A DNA stretch of 47,281 bases, from NCBI GenBank assembly GCA_025359085.1, contig JANYHL010000016.1:1-47281 (forward strand), in the 5' to 3' direction. Within the stretch, counting starts at the first letter, position 1. Each line of letters begins with the position of its first letter. The DNA comes from Gammaproteobacteria bacterium. GTDB taxonomy: Bacteria; Pseudomonadota; Gammaproteobacteria; Burkholderiales; Burkholderiaceae_C. Positions 28,175 through 37,454 of this stretch are shown here, piece after piece. The notes below the pieces were generated by a model. It worked only from the letters and a program-made list of their open reading frames with translations, searched no databases and was not told where the DNA came from. A program made the translations under genes and the position numbers.

Positions 28175-30214
28175 TTACCTTTTATCAGACATGCCTTGAT
28201 GGCGCAGCAAGGCATCCAGATTGGGCGCGCGCCCACGAAACGCCTTGAAGGACTCCATCGCCGGGCGGCTGCCACCGGCTTCCAGAATGGCTTGGCGGTA
28301 TTTTCGGCCCGTCTCCACATTCGGTAAACCGTCGTCGCCCACTGTTTCTTCAAACGCGGCGTAGGCATCGGCACTCAGCACTTCCGCCCATTTGTAACTG
28401 TAATACCCGGCGGCGTAACCGCCGGCAAAAATATGGCTGAAGGTGTGGGCGGTGCGGCTCCACGCGGGCGGTTGCAGCACGGCCACTTCGGCCCGCACCT
28501 GGTTCAACAGCGGCATCAAGTCCAGCGCGGGATCGTGCGCGGTGTGCAGCAGCATGTCAAACAGCGAAAACTCGATTTGACGCAGCGTTTGCAGGCCGCT
28601 CTGGAAGTTTTTCGCCGCCAGCATCTTGTCAAACAGCGGGTGTGGCAGCGCCTCGCCGGTATCGACATGCGCGCTCATGTGGCGCAGCACGTCCCATTCC
28701 CAGCAGAAGTTTTCCATGAACTGGCTGGGCAACTCCACCGCGTCCCACTCCACGCCGCTGATGCCCGAGACCTCGCGCTCGTTGACCTGCGACAGCAGGT
28801 GATGCAGGCCGTGGCCAAATTCGTGAAACAGGGTGGTGACATCGTCGTGCGTCAGCAGCGCGGGTTTGCCACCCACGCCGTCGGCGAAGTTGCACACCAG
28901 ATGCGCCACTGGCGTTTGCAGTTGCTGCGTGTCGGGGCGCAACCAGCGCGTGCGCACGTCGTCCATCCAGGCGCCGCCGCGCTTGCCGGTGCGCGCCGCA
29001 GGGTCCAGGTAAAACTGCCCGACCAGAGCGCCTGCGCGCTCGATCCGGTAGAACTTGACACCGGCATGCCATACCGGCGCCTGGTCTTCCCGGATGCCCA
29101 CATCAAACAGCGTCTCAACGATCTTGAACAGCCCCGCCAGCACCTTGGGCGCCGGAAAGTACTGTTTGACTTCCTGTTCACTGAAGGCGTAGCGCGCTTC
29201 CTTGAGTTTTTCGCTGACATAAGGCCAGTCCCAAGCCTGTGGGTCGGGCAAGTTCAGCTGCTGCGTGGCAAATTCGCGCAGGTCGGCCAGGTCTTGCTTG
29301 GCGAAGGGTCGCGCTTTGGCCGCCAGGTCGCGCAAAAAGGTGACGACGTGCTCAGGTGACTCGGCCATTTTGGGCACGACCGAGAGTTCGCCAAAGTTGC
29401 GGTAGCCCAGCAGTTGGGCTTCTTCCAGGCGCAGGGCCAGCATCTCGTTGATCAGCGCCGAGTTGTCGAAGCGGCGGGTATCCGGGTCAGCCTGATCGGA
29501 GGCGCGCGTGACGTAAGCACGGTACAGCTTCTGGCGCAAGGTACTGCTGCGGGCAAACTGCATCACCGGCAGGTAGCACGGCATTTTGAGCGTCAGCTTG
29601 TAGCCTTCTTTGCCTTCTGCTTGTGCCGCGGCCAAGGCGGCCTGCTGCACATCGCCGGGAACACCCTCAAGTTCAGACGGCTGGGCGTAGTAGGCAAAGG
29701 CATCGGTCGCATCCAGCGCGTTCTCACTGAATTTCTGGCCCAGCTCGGCTTGACGCTCCTGAATGGCGGCAAAGCGCTCGCGATTCGCACCCAACAGCTC
29801 CGCCCCCCCCAGCACAAAATTGCGCAGTGCGTTTTTGTGGGCCTGGCGTTGCTCGGCATCGAGCGAAGTCGGGTCAATCGCTTTGTATTTGGCATACAAG
29901 CGCTCATCGGCTCCCAAGCGGGTAAAAAACTCGGTGATTTTGGGCAGAGCTTCGTTGTAAGCGGCGCGCAGTTCAGGGGTGTCGGCCACGCTATTCAAGT
30001 GGCTCACGGCGCTCCAGGCGCGCCCCAGCTTTTCAGTGGCAACATCCAGCACGCGGGCAATGTCGCTCCAGCGCGCCGGAAAATCAGGGCCAGTCACGGT
30101 TTCAAGTGCCGCGCTGGCAGTAGCCAGCAACTGCTCCATGGCAGGCGTCACCTGTTCCGGCTTGATCTGGTCAAACAGCGGTAAATCGTCAAAAGAGAGC
30201 AGGGGATTGTTCAT
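28175..30214 (-). CDS. prlC: Oligopeptidase A, M3 family metallopeptidase
   Basis: 679 aa, the usual size. PrlC is a cytoplasmic zinc peptidase that degrades short peptides such as cleaved signal peptides. The active site FHEFGHGLHHLL has zinc ligands His464 and His468 and catalytic Glu465. The C-terminus contains the conserved FAGGYAAGYYSYKWAEVLSAD. ATG 30214 gives the family N-terminus MNNPLLSFDDLP; ten further upstream codons are open but unlikely. It lies between folD and the glutaredoxin-like gene, all on the same strand. Confidence 0.96.
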   Translation of the reverse strand: MNNPLLSFDDLPLFDQIKPEQVTPAMEQLLATASAALETVTGPDFPARWSDIARVLDVATEKLGRAWSAVSHLNSVADTPELRAAYNEALPKITEFFTRLGADERLYAKYKAIDPTSLDAEQRQAHKNALRNFVLGGAELLGANRERFAAIQERQAELGQKFSENALDATDAFAYYAQPSELEGVPGDVQQAALAAAQAEGKEGYKLTLKMPCYLPVMQFARSSTLRQKLYRAYVTRASDQADPDTRRFDNSALINEMLALRLEEAQLLGYRNFGELSVVPKMAESPEHVVTFLRDLAAKARPFAKQDLADLREFATQQLNLPDPQAWDWPYVSEKLKEARYAFSEQEVKQYFPAPKVLAGLFKIVETLFDVGIREDQAPVWHAGVKFYRIERAGALVGQFYLDPAARTGKRGGAWMDDVRTRWLRPDTQQLQTPVAHLVCNFADGVGGKPALLTHDDVTTLFHEFGHGLHHLLSQVNEREVSGISGVEWDAVELPSQFMENFCWEWDVLRHMSAHVDTGEALPHPLFDKMLAAKNFQSGLQTLRQIEFSLFDMLLHTAHDPALDLMPLLNQVRAEVAVLQPPAWSRTAHTFSHIFAGGYAAGYYSYKWAEVLSADAYAAFEETVGDDGLPNVETGRKYRQAILEAGGSRPAMESFKAFRGRAPNLDALLRHQGMSDKR

Positions 30215-30271
30215 AAGTTCTATTTTGCGGCCTGAAGTCGCCAATTCAAGGGAGACAGACGCCGGGCCACA

Positions 30272-31132
30272 TCAAGCGGTGCGTTCGGCGGCTTCAAGGG
30301 TGTTGACCAGCAACATCGTAATCGTCATGGGGCCAACCCCACCCGGTACCGGGGTAATGAAGCTGGCCACTGCTTTCACGCCGGCGAAGTCCACATCGCC
30401 GCACAGCTTGCCTTCCTCGTTGCGGTTCATGCCCACGTCAATCACCACCGCGCCGGGCTTCACCATGTCCGGCGTCAATACATTGCGCTTGCCAACGGCG
30501 GCCACGATCACATCCGCCTGGCGCGTGTGGTAGCCGATATCCAAGGTGGCGCTGTGGCACACAGTGACCGTGGCATTGGCTTGCAGCAGCAGCAATGCCA
30601 TCGGTTTGCCCACGGTGTTGCTGCGCCCGATGACCACCGCGTGTTTGCCGCGCAAGTCGATGCCGGTGGTTTCAATCAGTTTCATGCAGCCGTACGGGGT
30701 ACAGGGCCGAAAACCAGGCGAGCCGGTCATCAGCTCGCCGGCGCTCAAGGTGGCATAACCGTCCACGTCCTTGTTGACAGAAATCGCTTCAATCACCTTG
30801 TGCGGGTCGATGTGTTTGGGGATCGGCATCTGCACCAGAATGCCGTGGATGCTCGGGTCGGCGTTGAGCGCGGCGATGCGTGTCAACAGATCGGCCTCGG
30901 ACAGAGTCGCCTCGTACTTTTCAAACACCGAGTGCACGCCGGTGTCCAGGCAGGCCTTGACCTTGTTGCGCACGTACACGGCGCTGGCGGGGTCTTCGCC
31001 GACCAGAATGACAGCCAGACCCGGGGTGACGCCGCGGGCCTTGAGTGCCAGCACGCGGGTGGCCACATCGGCACGCAGCTTGGCAGAGAGGGCGACGCCG
31101 TCGATGATTTGACCGAATTGCTGCGTTGTCAT
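30272..31132 (-). CDS. folD: Bifunctional methylenetetrahydrofolate dehydrogenase / cyclohydrolase
   Basis: 286 aa. It converts 5,10-methylene-THF to 10-formyl-THF through methenyl-THF, with NADP+. The catalytic YVRNK (Tyr53, Lys57), [10 protein letters not shown], the PxT/PCTP segment [11 protein letters not shown] and the nucleotide-binding [14 protein letters not shown] are present, as is the C-terminal [14 protein letters not shown]. It follows the response regulator gene, separated by 73 bp that consist mainly of the 54-bp repeat. Confidence 0.97.
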   Translation of the reverse strand: MTTQQFGQIIDGVALSAKLRADVATRVLALKARGVTPGLAVILVGEDPASAVYVRNKVKACLDTGVHSVFEKYEATLSEADLLTRIAALNADPSIHGILVQMPIPKHIDPHKVIEAISVNKDVDGYATLSAGELMTGSPGFRPCTPYGCMKLIETTGIDLRGKHAVVIGRSNTVGKPMALLLLQANATVTVCHSATLDIGYHTRQADVIVAAVGKRNVLTPDMVKPGAVVIDVGMNRNEEGKLCGDVDFAGVKAVASFITPVPGGVGPMTITMLLVNTLEAAERTA

Positions 31133-31150
31133 GATTTCATTTCTATAATA

Positions 31151-31204
31151 AAAAAGCCCGCTAGCCCTTGTAGGAGCTTGGCAGGCAGCTATAAATTAAA
31201 TAGC
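31151..31204 (+). repeat. 54-bp dispersed repeat, intergenic copy 2
   Basis: The copy fills most of the gap between the response regulator and folD. It aligns without gaps to the copy at 2654; by hand count 31 of 54 positions agree, including CTAGCCCT, GCAG, GCTAT and the terminal TAGC. Confidence 0.65.
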
Positions 31205-31205
31205 G

Positions 31206-31832
31206 TTAAGCTTTGGCGGGAGCTTGGCCTAACGCAATTTTCAACAGGTCGGCAACGGTATTGGCGTTGAGTTTTTCCATGATGTTGGCGCGGTGCGCCT
31301 CCACCGTCTTGATGCTGATGCCCAGGTCGTCGGCAATCTGCTTGTTCAGGCGCCCGGCCACGATTCGCTCCAGCACCTGCGCTTCGCGCAGGGTCAGGCG
31401 TGCCATCAGGGCGTCCCGGCTGGCCGCGCTCTGGTGGTCGGCAAAAGCGTCCTTGGCCTGCTCCAGCATGCGCTCGACCAGGGTGACCAGTTGATCTTCC
31501 TTGAACGGCTTCTGAATAAAGTCCATCGCCCCTTTTTTCATGGTGTCGACTGCCATCGGCACGTCACCGTGGCCGGTGATGAAGACAATGGGAAGTGGCG
31601 AGCGGCTTTCCAGCAAACGGCTTTGCAGCTCCAGCCCGGTCATGCCGCCCATGCGTATGTCCACGATCAAGCAGGCCACCTCGCGAGCGTCGTAACGGCT
31701 TAAAAATGATTCGCCGGATTCAAAGCAACGCACACGGTAGTCTTTGCCTTCGAGCAGCCACTGCAGCGAGTCACGCACCGCTTCGTCGTCGTCCACCACG
31801 TAAACCGTGCCCTTTTTTGGTATCAAACTCAT
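31206..31832 (-). CDS. Two-component response regulator, FixJ/NarL type
   Basis: 208 aa. The receiver domain (residues 1-125) has the acidic triad near 14-16 (VVDDDE), phosphorylation site Asp58 (LIVDIRMGG), the Thr of FITGHGD and the Lys of IQKPF. A LuxR-type helix-turn-helix follows (about 145-200: LTLREAQVLERIVAGRLNKQ, IADDLGISIKTVEAHRANIM). It should bind DNA when phosphorylated by the kinase encoded upstream, whose stop codon overlaps its start (ATGA at 31829-31832). A likely target is the divergent aceE operon, which is inference from position only. Confidence 0.95.
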   Translation of the reverse strand: MSLIPKKGTVYVVDDDEAVRDSLQWLLEGKDYRVRCFESGESFLSRYDAREVACLIVDIRMGGMTGLELQSRLLESRSPLPIVFITGHGDVPMAVDTMKKGAMDFIQKPFKEDQLVTLVERMLEQAKDAFADHQSAASRDALMARLTLREAQVLERIVAGRLNKQIADDLGISIKTVEAHRANIMEKLNANTVADLLKIALGQAPAKA

Positions 31833-34393
31833 GTTTTACTTGGGTGTCCTTGGTTGTCTTCGGCTTGATCGGCTGGCCGATTGGCCTCCAGTGGCAGCAC
31901 TTCGATCATGGGAATCCAGAACGTAAAACAGCAGCCGGTCAGATCCGGGCCATTGTAGAGGTTCTCGGCTTTCATTCGGCCGTGGTGCGATTCCACTATC
32001 GAGCGGCACAAACTCAGGCCAATGCCCATGCCTTCCGCTTTGGTGGAATGGAAAGCTTCATACAGCCGCGCCATCACCTCCGGGGCGAGCCCCTGGCCCG
32101 AGTCCAGCACCGCGAATTCAATGACCGGTTTGCCGTCGACCTGGGTTGGCGCGACGCGCAGCATCACGCTGCGTTGCGCCGTGGCGCGCTGGGCAGCATC
32201 CACCGATTCGGCAGAATTCTTCAGCAAATTGACCAGTACCTGCTCGATCAGAATCGGGTCCACCAGCAGGACGGGCAGCCTGGGCGCCACATAGTGCGTC
32301 AGGCGCACGTTGCGCCGACGCATCTCGATTTCTACCAATTCCACCGCCTCGTCCACCATGCTCTCGATGTTCGATGGCGAGCGGTTGGGCTCGCTGCGTT
32401 TCACGAAAGAGCGAATGCGATGAATGATCTGACCGGCCCGCTGCGCCTGCTTGGCCGTTTTTTCCAGCGCGCCAAGCAACTCTTCTTCACTTATTTGCTG
32501 CGCCTTGATGCGCGACACCATGCCGTTGCAGTAGTTGTTGATGGCGGTGAGCGGCTGGTTGAGTTCATGCGCCACGCTGGAGGCCATCTCGCCCATGGTG
32601 ATCAGGCGGCTGGCGGTCTGGGCGCGCTCGATCTGGGCCGCAGATTGCTCCTCGGCGACCCGGCGCGCGGTGATGTCGGTGGCAATCACCATTTGTGCCA
32701 GGCGACCATCGACCCAGCTCAAATAGCGGGTGCGCACCTCCAGCCACTTGCCCAGGGCGTCCACGTACAGCTCGGCACTTTCAGACTCATTGTCGTTGAG
32801 CGAATCGGTCGGCAGGCCGGCCAAGGCGTCCACCTGGTCAAGCGATTCATCACTGGGGGCGGTTGCCGGCACACCGGCCTCAGCGACCAGTTGCAGGTGT
32901 CCGCCCGCTTCAGTGCCGAACCACAGTCGGTACAGTTTGTTGGCGAACAACAGCTCTTCGCTGCCCAGCGGCGCCACCGAGATCGAGGCATCCAGCGCTT
33001 CCAGCACCGTGGTAAAGCGTTCATGCGAGGCCGACAACTGATCCCGAATACGATTGGGTTCAGTGATGTCGGTCATCGAGGTCATCCAGCCGGTTTGCAT
33101 GCCATGGGCATCAATCAGTGGCGAGACATAGAGGCGCGCCTCGAACAGCGATCCGTCGCGGCGCTTGACGCGAAACTGGATGCCACTGGCCTGAATCTTG
33201 CCGGCCAGTTCTTCTTGCAGGCGTGAAGACAGGGACTCAAAATCGGCGTCGGGCCAATAAGGAAAAGGCGCGCTCCGTCCCACTAACTCGGGTTCACTCC
33301 AGCCGGTCATGCGGCAAAAAGCCGGGTTGACATAGGTGATACGGCCCTGCAGATCGAGCGCTCGCATGCCCGTCAACATGGAGTTTTCCATGGCGCGGCG
33401 AAAGCTGGTTTCGGATATCAACGCCTGCTGCGCCTGCATCCGCCGACGTGTATGACGCCAGTTGGCGATCAACATCCAGGCCGTCATCAGGCTCAGGGCG
33501 CTGACCAGCCAGAACAGACCACTGCCCACCACCCCCAGCGAGGCCTGGTACGCCTGGGCCCGGATGATGAGGCCGTTGCCCACCGGGGAGACCGGGACCT
33601 CATAAATATTGACCGGTTTGTCCCAGGGCAGCAGGCGGGTGCCGGGCTTGCGCGGCGCAATGCTGGTGCCTGCCAGCATGACGCCGTTCGCATCATGGAA
33701 CGAGACCGCATAACGGGCCGACACTTCAGTGGGCACGCCATAGCGAAATAAACCGTCGATCGAGTATTCAGCCAGCAGAACACCCAAAAAACGGGCGCGG
33801 TCATTGAACGGAATGTGCAATTGCAGCACAGCCGGCATGTTGGCACTGGCCGCCCGCATCGCGTAAATGGGTTGCTGCAATTCGCGCGCCAGGTTGTAGC
33901 TGCTAACCGATTCGCCCGGCTCCAGTGTGGCGCCTATTTTTCTAACCAGATTCGGCGCCAGACTGACGGAGCCGAAGCTGGCTTTGACGTTGCGATGGCT
34001 GTCGATCCAGCTCAGGCTTTCCAGTTCGGGATATTGGTTAACGATGGCCTCGGCCCGGCTCTGGAATTCGTCCGCATCGAGTTCGCGGTTGGAAACCTCA
34101 CGCGCGATCCGCATGAGCTGCTCCTGGCGCTCCAGCAGGCGCAGACGCATACGCTGCTGCGTGTACTCCACATCGCGATTGACGGCTTCTTGCTCCCGGT
34201 CAATTTCCTCCAGGCGCAAATACCCAAAGGCCGCCACGATCGCCGCCAGAAACAAGACCACAGCAGCCAAGGGCGCCAACACGGCAAAGCGGTCCTGGCG
34301 CTGCGGTGTCAAACGCCGCCACCAGTGTTTTAACCTTGTCAGCGGCGGTAGTTTGTCGGGAACAGAGTGCGGAATTGAAAGACTTGAAGGCAT
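31829..34393 (-). CDS. Membrane PAS-domain sensor histidine kinase
   Basis: 854 aa. Membrane helices at about 36-58 and 288-311 enclose a periplasmic sensor region of about 225 residues. In the cytoplasm follow a PAS domain (about 330-450, MENSMLTGMRALDLQGRITY), a second PAS-like domain (about 460-580), the dimerisation/phosphoacceptor domain with His609 (SSVAHELNQPLTAINNY), and a HATPase domain ending in AEGMGIGLSLCRSIVESHHG. The HELNQPLTAI H-box places it with DctB/FixL-like kinases, which often sense carboxylates or redox state. The signal is unknown. It is divergent from aceE across 210 bp of AT-rich DNA. Confidence 0.93.
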   Translation of the reverse strand: MPSSLSIPHSVPDKLPPLTRLKHWWRRLTPQRQDRFAVLAPLAAVVLFLAAIVAAFGYLRLEEIDREQEAVNRDVEYTQQRMRLRLLERQEQLMRIAREVSNRELDADEFQSRAEAIVNQYPELESLSWIDSHRNVKASFGSVSLAPNLVRKIGATLEPGESVSSYNLARELQQPIYAMRAASANMPAVLQLHIPFNDRARFLGVLLAEYSIDGLFRYGVPTEVSARYAVSFHDANGVMLAGTSIAPRKPGTRLLPWDKPVNIYEVPVSPVGNGLIIRAQAYQASLGVVGSGLFWLVSALSLMTAWMLIANWRHTRRRMQAQQALISETSFRRAMENSMLTGMRALDLQGRITYVNPAFCRMTGWSEPELVGRSAPFPYWPDADFESLSSRLQEELAGKIQASGIQFRVKRRDGSLFEARLYVSPLIDAHGMQTGWMTSMTDITEPNRIRDQLSASHERFTTVLEALDASISVAPLGSEELLFANKLYRLWFGTEAGGHLQLVAEAGVPATAPSDESLDQVDALAGLPTDSLNDNESESAELYVDALGKWLEVRTRYLSWVDGRLAQMVIATDITARRVAEEQSAAQIERAQTASRLITMGEMASSVAHELNQPLTAINNYCNGMVSRIKAQQISEEELLGALEKTAKQAQRAGQIIHRIRSFVKRSEPNRSPSNIESMVDEAVELVEIEMRRRNVRLTHYVAPRLPVLLVDPILIEQVLVNLLKNSAESVDAAQRATAQRSVMLRVAPTQVDGKPVIEFAVLDSGQGLAPEVMARLYEAFHSTKAEGMGIGLSLCRSIVESHHGRMKAENLYNGPDLTGCCFTFWIPMIEVLPLEANRPADQAEDNQGHPSKT

Positions 34394-34603
34394 AGTGCGC
34401 AGTGTAGAGGCCTGCCTGTGAGCGAGCGCTGGTTTGCAGGATGCCTGGATGCAATGAAATTGGTTTGTTGGTGTTTGTATTTCTTAATATGAAATCGAGT
34501 AGCATAATTTGAAATTTTTATAAAAACATGGCAAAATAAAAAACACTGGCGTTTCTTGAAAATCCCAATAACATCAAAATGCCAAACCACCCAGGAGATA
34601 AAA
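34394..34603. promoter_or_regulatory. AT-rich divergent control region of the kinase gene and aceE
   Basis: This 210-bp gap is much richer in A and T than its surroundings, especially 34460-34560, as expected for a regulated promoter region. TATAAA (34519-34524) and TTAATA are possible -10 elements for aceE. I find no clear inverted repeat that I could name as an operator. Confidence 0.45.
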
Positions 34604-37315
34604 ATGTCACTAACCCCCGATGACTTGACGGGCGCGAGTGCGCCTGACGTCGACAGCCAGGAAACCCGTGAATGGATGGACGCGCTATCGGCCGTTATTC
34701 AGCGCGAAGGGCCTGAGCGCGCCCATTTTTTGCTCGAGCAATTGCTTGAGCATGCCCGCCAAAACAGTATCGACATGCCGTTTTCAGCCAACACCGGCTA
34801 CGTCAACAGCATTGAACCGGATCAGGAGGAGCGTTGCCCCGGCAACATCGAGATTGAAGAACGCCTGCGCGCCTATATGCGCTGGAACGCGATGGCGATG
34901 GTGGTCAAGGCCAACCGCCACCACCCGGTGGATGGTGGCGATCTGGGCGGGCACATCGGCTCGTTTGCCTCACTGGCCCATATGTTTGGCGCGGGTTTTA
35001 ACCATTTTTGGCATGCCGAGAGCGAAAACCACGGCGGTGACTGCCTCTATATCCAAGGCCATGTGGCGCCCGGTGTCTATGCGCGTGCCTACCTGGAGGG
35101 CCGCCTGACGGAAGAGCAGCTGCTCAATTTCCGCCAGGAAACCGGTGGCAAGGGCTTGTCCAGCTACCCGCACCCCAAGCTGATGCCCGAGTTCTGGCAG
35201 TTCCCCACGGTGTCCATGGGCCTCGGGCCCTTGATGGCGATTTACCAGGCGCGCTTTTTGAAATACCTGCACGCGCGTGGCATCGCCAACACCGAGAACC
35301 GCAAGGTATGGGTGTTTTGTGGCGATGGTGAAATGGATGAGGTCGAATCCTTGGGGGCGATTGGCCTGGCCGCGCGTGAAAAACTCGATAACCTGGTGTT
35401 TGTCATCAACTGCAACCTGCAGCGCCTGGACGGCCCGGTGCGCGGCAACGGCAAAATCGTGCAGGAGCTGGAAAGCACTTTCCGCGGCGCGGGCTGGAAC
35501 GTGCTCAAGCTGCTGTGGGGCAGCAACTGGGACCCGCTGCTGGCGCGCGACACCGACGGCGCCTTGCGCAAGCTCATGATGGACACGCTCGATGGCGACT
35601 ACCAGTCCTTCAAGGCCAACGACGGCGCTTATGTGCGCAAGCATTTCTTTGGCCGCGACCCGCAAACGCTGGCGATGGTGGCCAAGATGAGTGATGACGA
35701 CATCTGGAGCTTGCGCCGCGGTGGCCATGACCCGCAAAAAGTCTATGCGGCTTATCACAAGGCGGTGAATCACAAGGGGCAGCCGAGCGTGCTTCTGATC
35801 AAGACCATCAAGGGTTTTGGCATGGGCAAGAGCGGCGAAGGCAAAAACAATGTGCACCAGACCAAGAAGCTGACCGATGACGACATCAAGCTCTTTCGCG
35901 ACCGCTTCAACATCCCGATTCCTGACAGTCAGATCGCCGATATTCCGTTTTACAAACCGGCGGATGACACACCCGAGATGCGTTACCTGCACGCGCGGCG
36001 CAAGGCTTTGGGGGGTTACCTGCCGCATCGGCGCACCCAAGCCGACGAGCACTTCACGGTGCCCGCGCTGGAGATTTTCAAGTCAGTGATCGAGCCCACC
36101 GCCGAAGGCCGCGAAATCTCCACCACGCAAGCCTATGTGCGCTTTCTGAGCCAGTTGCTGCGCGACCAGGCGCTGGGTCCACGGGTGGTGCCGATTCTGG
36201 TCGATGAAGGCCGCACCTTTGGCATGGAAGGCCTGTTCCGCCAGATTGGCATATACAACCCGGAAGGCCAGAAATACACCCCGGTCGATAAAGACCAGGT
36301 CATGTACTACAAGGAAGACACCAAGGGCCAGATGCTGCAAGAAGGCATCAATGAAGCCGGCGGCATGGCGAGCTGGATTGCCGCCGCCACCAGCTACAGC
36401 ACCAGCAACCGCATCATGGTGCCGTTTTACGTGTACTACTCGATGTTTGGCTTTCAGCGCATTGGCGACCTGGCCTGGGCCGCGGGCGACATGCAGGCAC
36501 GCGGCTTCCTGCTGGGCGGCACGTCAGGGCGCACCACGCTCAACGGCGAAGGCCTGCAGCACGAAGACGGCCACAGCCATATTCTGGCCGGCACCATTCC
36601 GAACTGCATCAGCTATGACCCGACCTTTGCGCATGAGGTGGGCGTGATCCTGCATCACGGCTTGAAGCGCATGGTCGAGAAACAAGACAACGTCTATTAC
36701 TACATCACGCTGCTCAATGAAAACTACCCGATGCCGGGGCTGACGGCGGGCACCGAGGCGCAGATCATCAAGGGCATGTACCTGTGCAAAGCGGGTGCAA
36801 GGGATGCCAAGCAGCCCACGGTGCAATTGCTGGGCTCGGGCAGCATCCTGCGTGAATCGATTGCCGCCCAAGAGCTGCTGGCAAAAGACTGGGGCATCAG
36901 CGCCAATGTCTGGAGTTGCCCCAGCTTCAATGAGTTGGCGCGTGAGGGCCAAGCCTGTGAGCGCCACAACCTGTTGAACCCGGTCGCCGTGCCCAGCTTG
37001 TCGTTTGTCGCGCAACAGCTCGAAAAGCACGCTGGTCCGGTGGTGGCCGCCACCGACTACATGAAGGCCTATGCCGAGCAGATCCGCGCCTTTATCCCCA
37101 AGGGTCGCACTTACAAAGTACTGGGCACCGACGGTTTTGGCCGCAGCGACTTCCGCTCCAAGTTGCGTGAGCATTTTGAGATCAACCGCCATTTCATTGT
37201 GGTGGCCGCGTTGAAGGCGCTGAGCGAAGAGGGCACGCTGCCGGTGGCCAAAGTGCTGGAAGCGATTGCCAAGTACGGCATCCAGACCGACAAGGTCAAT
37301 CCGCTGTACGCTTGA
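34604..37315 (+). CDS. aceE: Pyruvate dehydrogenase E1 component, homodimeric type
   Basis: 903 aa. E1 decarboxylates pyruvate with thiamine diphosphate and transfers the acetyl group to the lipoyl domains of E2. The TPP motif is GDGEMDEVESLGAI (Gly240-Asp241-Gly242) with NCNLQRLDGPVRGNGK about 30 residues on. HHPVDGGDLGGHIGSFASL and the C-terminal LGTDGFGRSDFR are highly conserved. ATG 34604 has AGGAG seven bases upstream; a longer frame to 34556 lacks both family similarity and a ribosome site. It heads aceE-aceF-lpdA, with a hairpin-forming repeat before aceF. Confidence 0.97.
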   Translation: MSLTPDDLTGASAPDVDSQETREWMDALSAVIQREGPERAHFLLEQLLEHARQNSIDMPFSANTGYVNSIEPDQEERCPGNIEIEERLRAYMRWNAMAMVVKANRHHPVDGGDLGGHIGSFASLAHMFGAGFNHFWHAESENHGGDCLYIQGHVAPGVYARAYLEGRLTEEQLLNFRQETGGKGLSSYPHPKLMPEFWQFPTVSMGLGPLMAIYQARFLKYLHARGIANTENRKVWVFCGDGEMDEVESLGAIGLAAREKLDNLVFVINCNLQRLDGPVRGNGKIVQELESTFRGAGWNVLKLLWGSNWDPLLARDTDGALRKLMMDTLDGDYQSFKANDGAYVRKHFFGRDPQTLAMVAKMSDDDIWSLRRGGHDPQKVYAAYHKAVNHKGQPSVLLIKTIKGFGMGKSGEGKNNVHQTKKLTDDDIKLFRDRFNIPIPDSQIADIPFYKPADDTPEMRYLHARRKALGGYLPHRRTQADEHFTVPALEIFKSVIEPTAEGREISTTQAYVRFLSQLLRDQALGPRVVPILVDEGRTFGMEGLFRQIGIYNPEGQKYTPVDKDQVMYYKEDTKGQMLQEGINEAGGMASWIAAATSYSTSNRIMVPFYVYYSMFGFQRIGDLAWAAGDMQARGFLLGGTSGRTTLNGEGLQHEDGHSHILAGTIPNCISYDPTFAHEVGVILHHGLKRMVEKQDNVYYYITLLNENYPMPGLTAGTEAQIIKGMYLCKAGARDAKQPTVQLLGSGSILRESIAAQELLAKDWGISANVWSCPSFNELAREGQACERHNLLNPVAVPSLSFVAQQLEKHAGPVVAATDYMKAYAEQIRAFIPKGRTYKVLGTDGFGRSDFRSKLREHFEINRHFIVVAALKALSEEGTLPVAKVLEAIAKYGIQTDKVNPLYA

Positions 37316-37325
37316 AACCCTCATC

Positions 37326-37376
37326 CCGTTCGGGCCGAGCTGGTCGAAACCCCAGGACCAAGCTCAGGGCGAACGG
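37326..37376. repeat. PELVE-type palindromic repeat between aceE and aceF
   Basis: CCGTTCGGGCCGAGCTGGTC on the left is nearly complementary to GACCAAGCTCAGGGCGAACGG on the right around a short centre, so the RNA would form a long hairpin in the aceE-aceF gap. Related copies lie at 38083 and 21271. Confidence 0.85.
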
Positions 37377-37454
37377 ATATCAGATAAACCGTGTTGGGGC
37401 AGCCTGTAGCGAAGCAAAGTGCTGCCCTCAACTGAACAGGCATGGAGAGACAAC

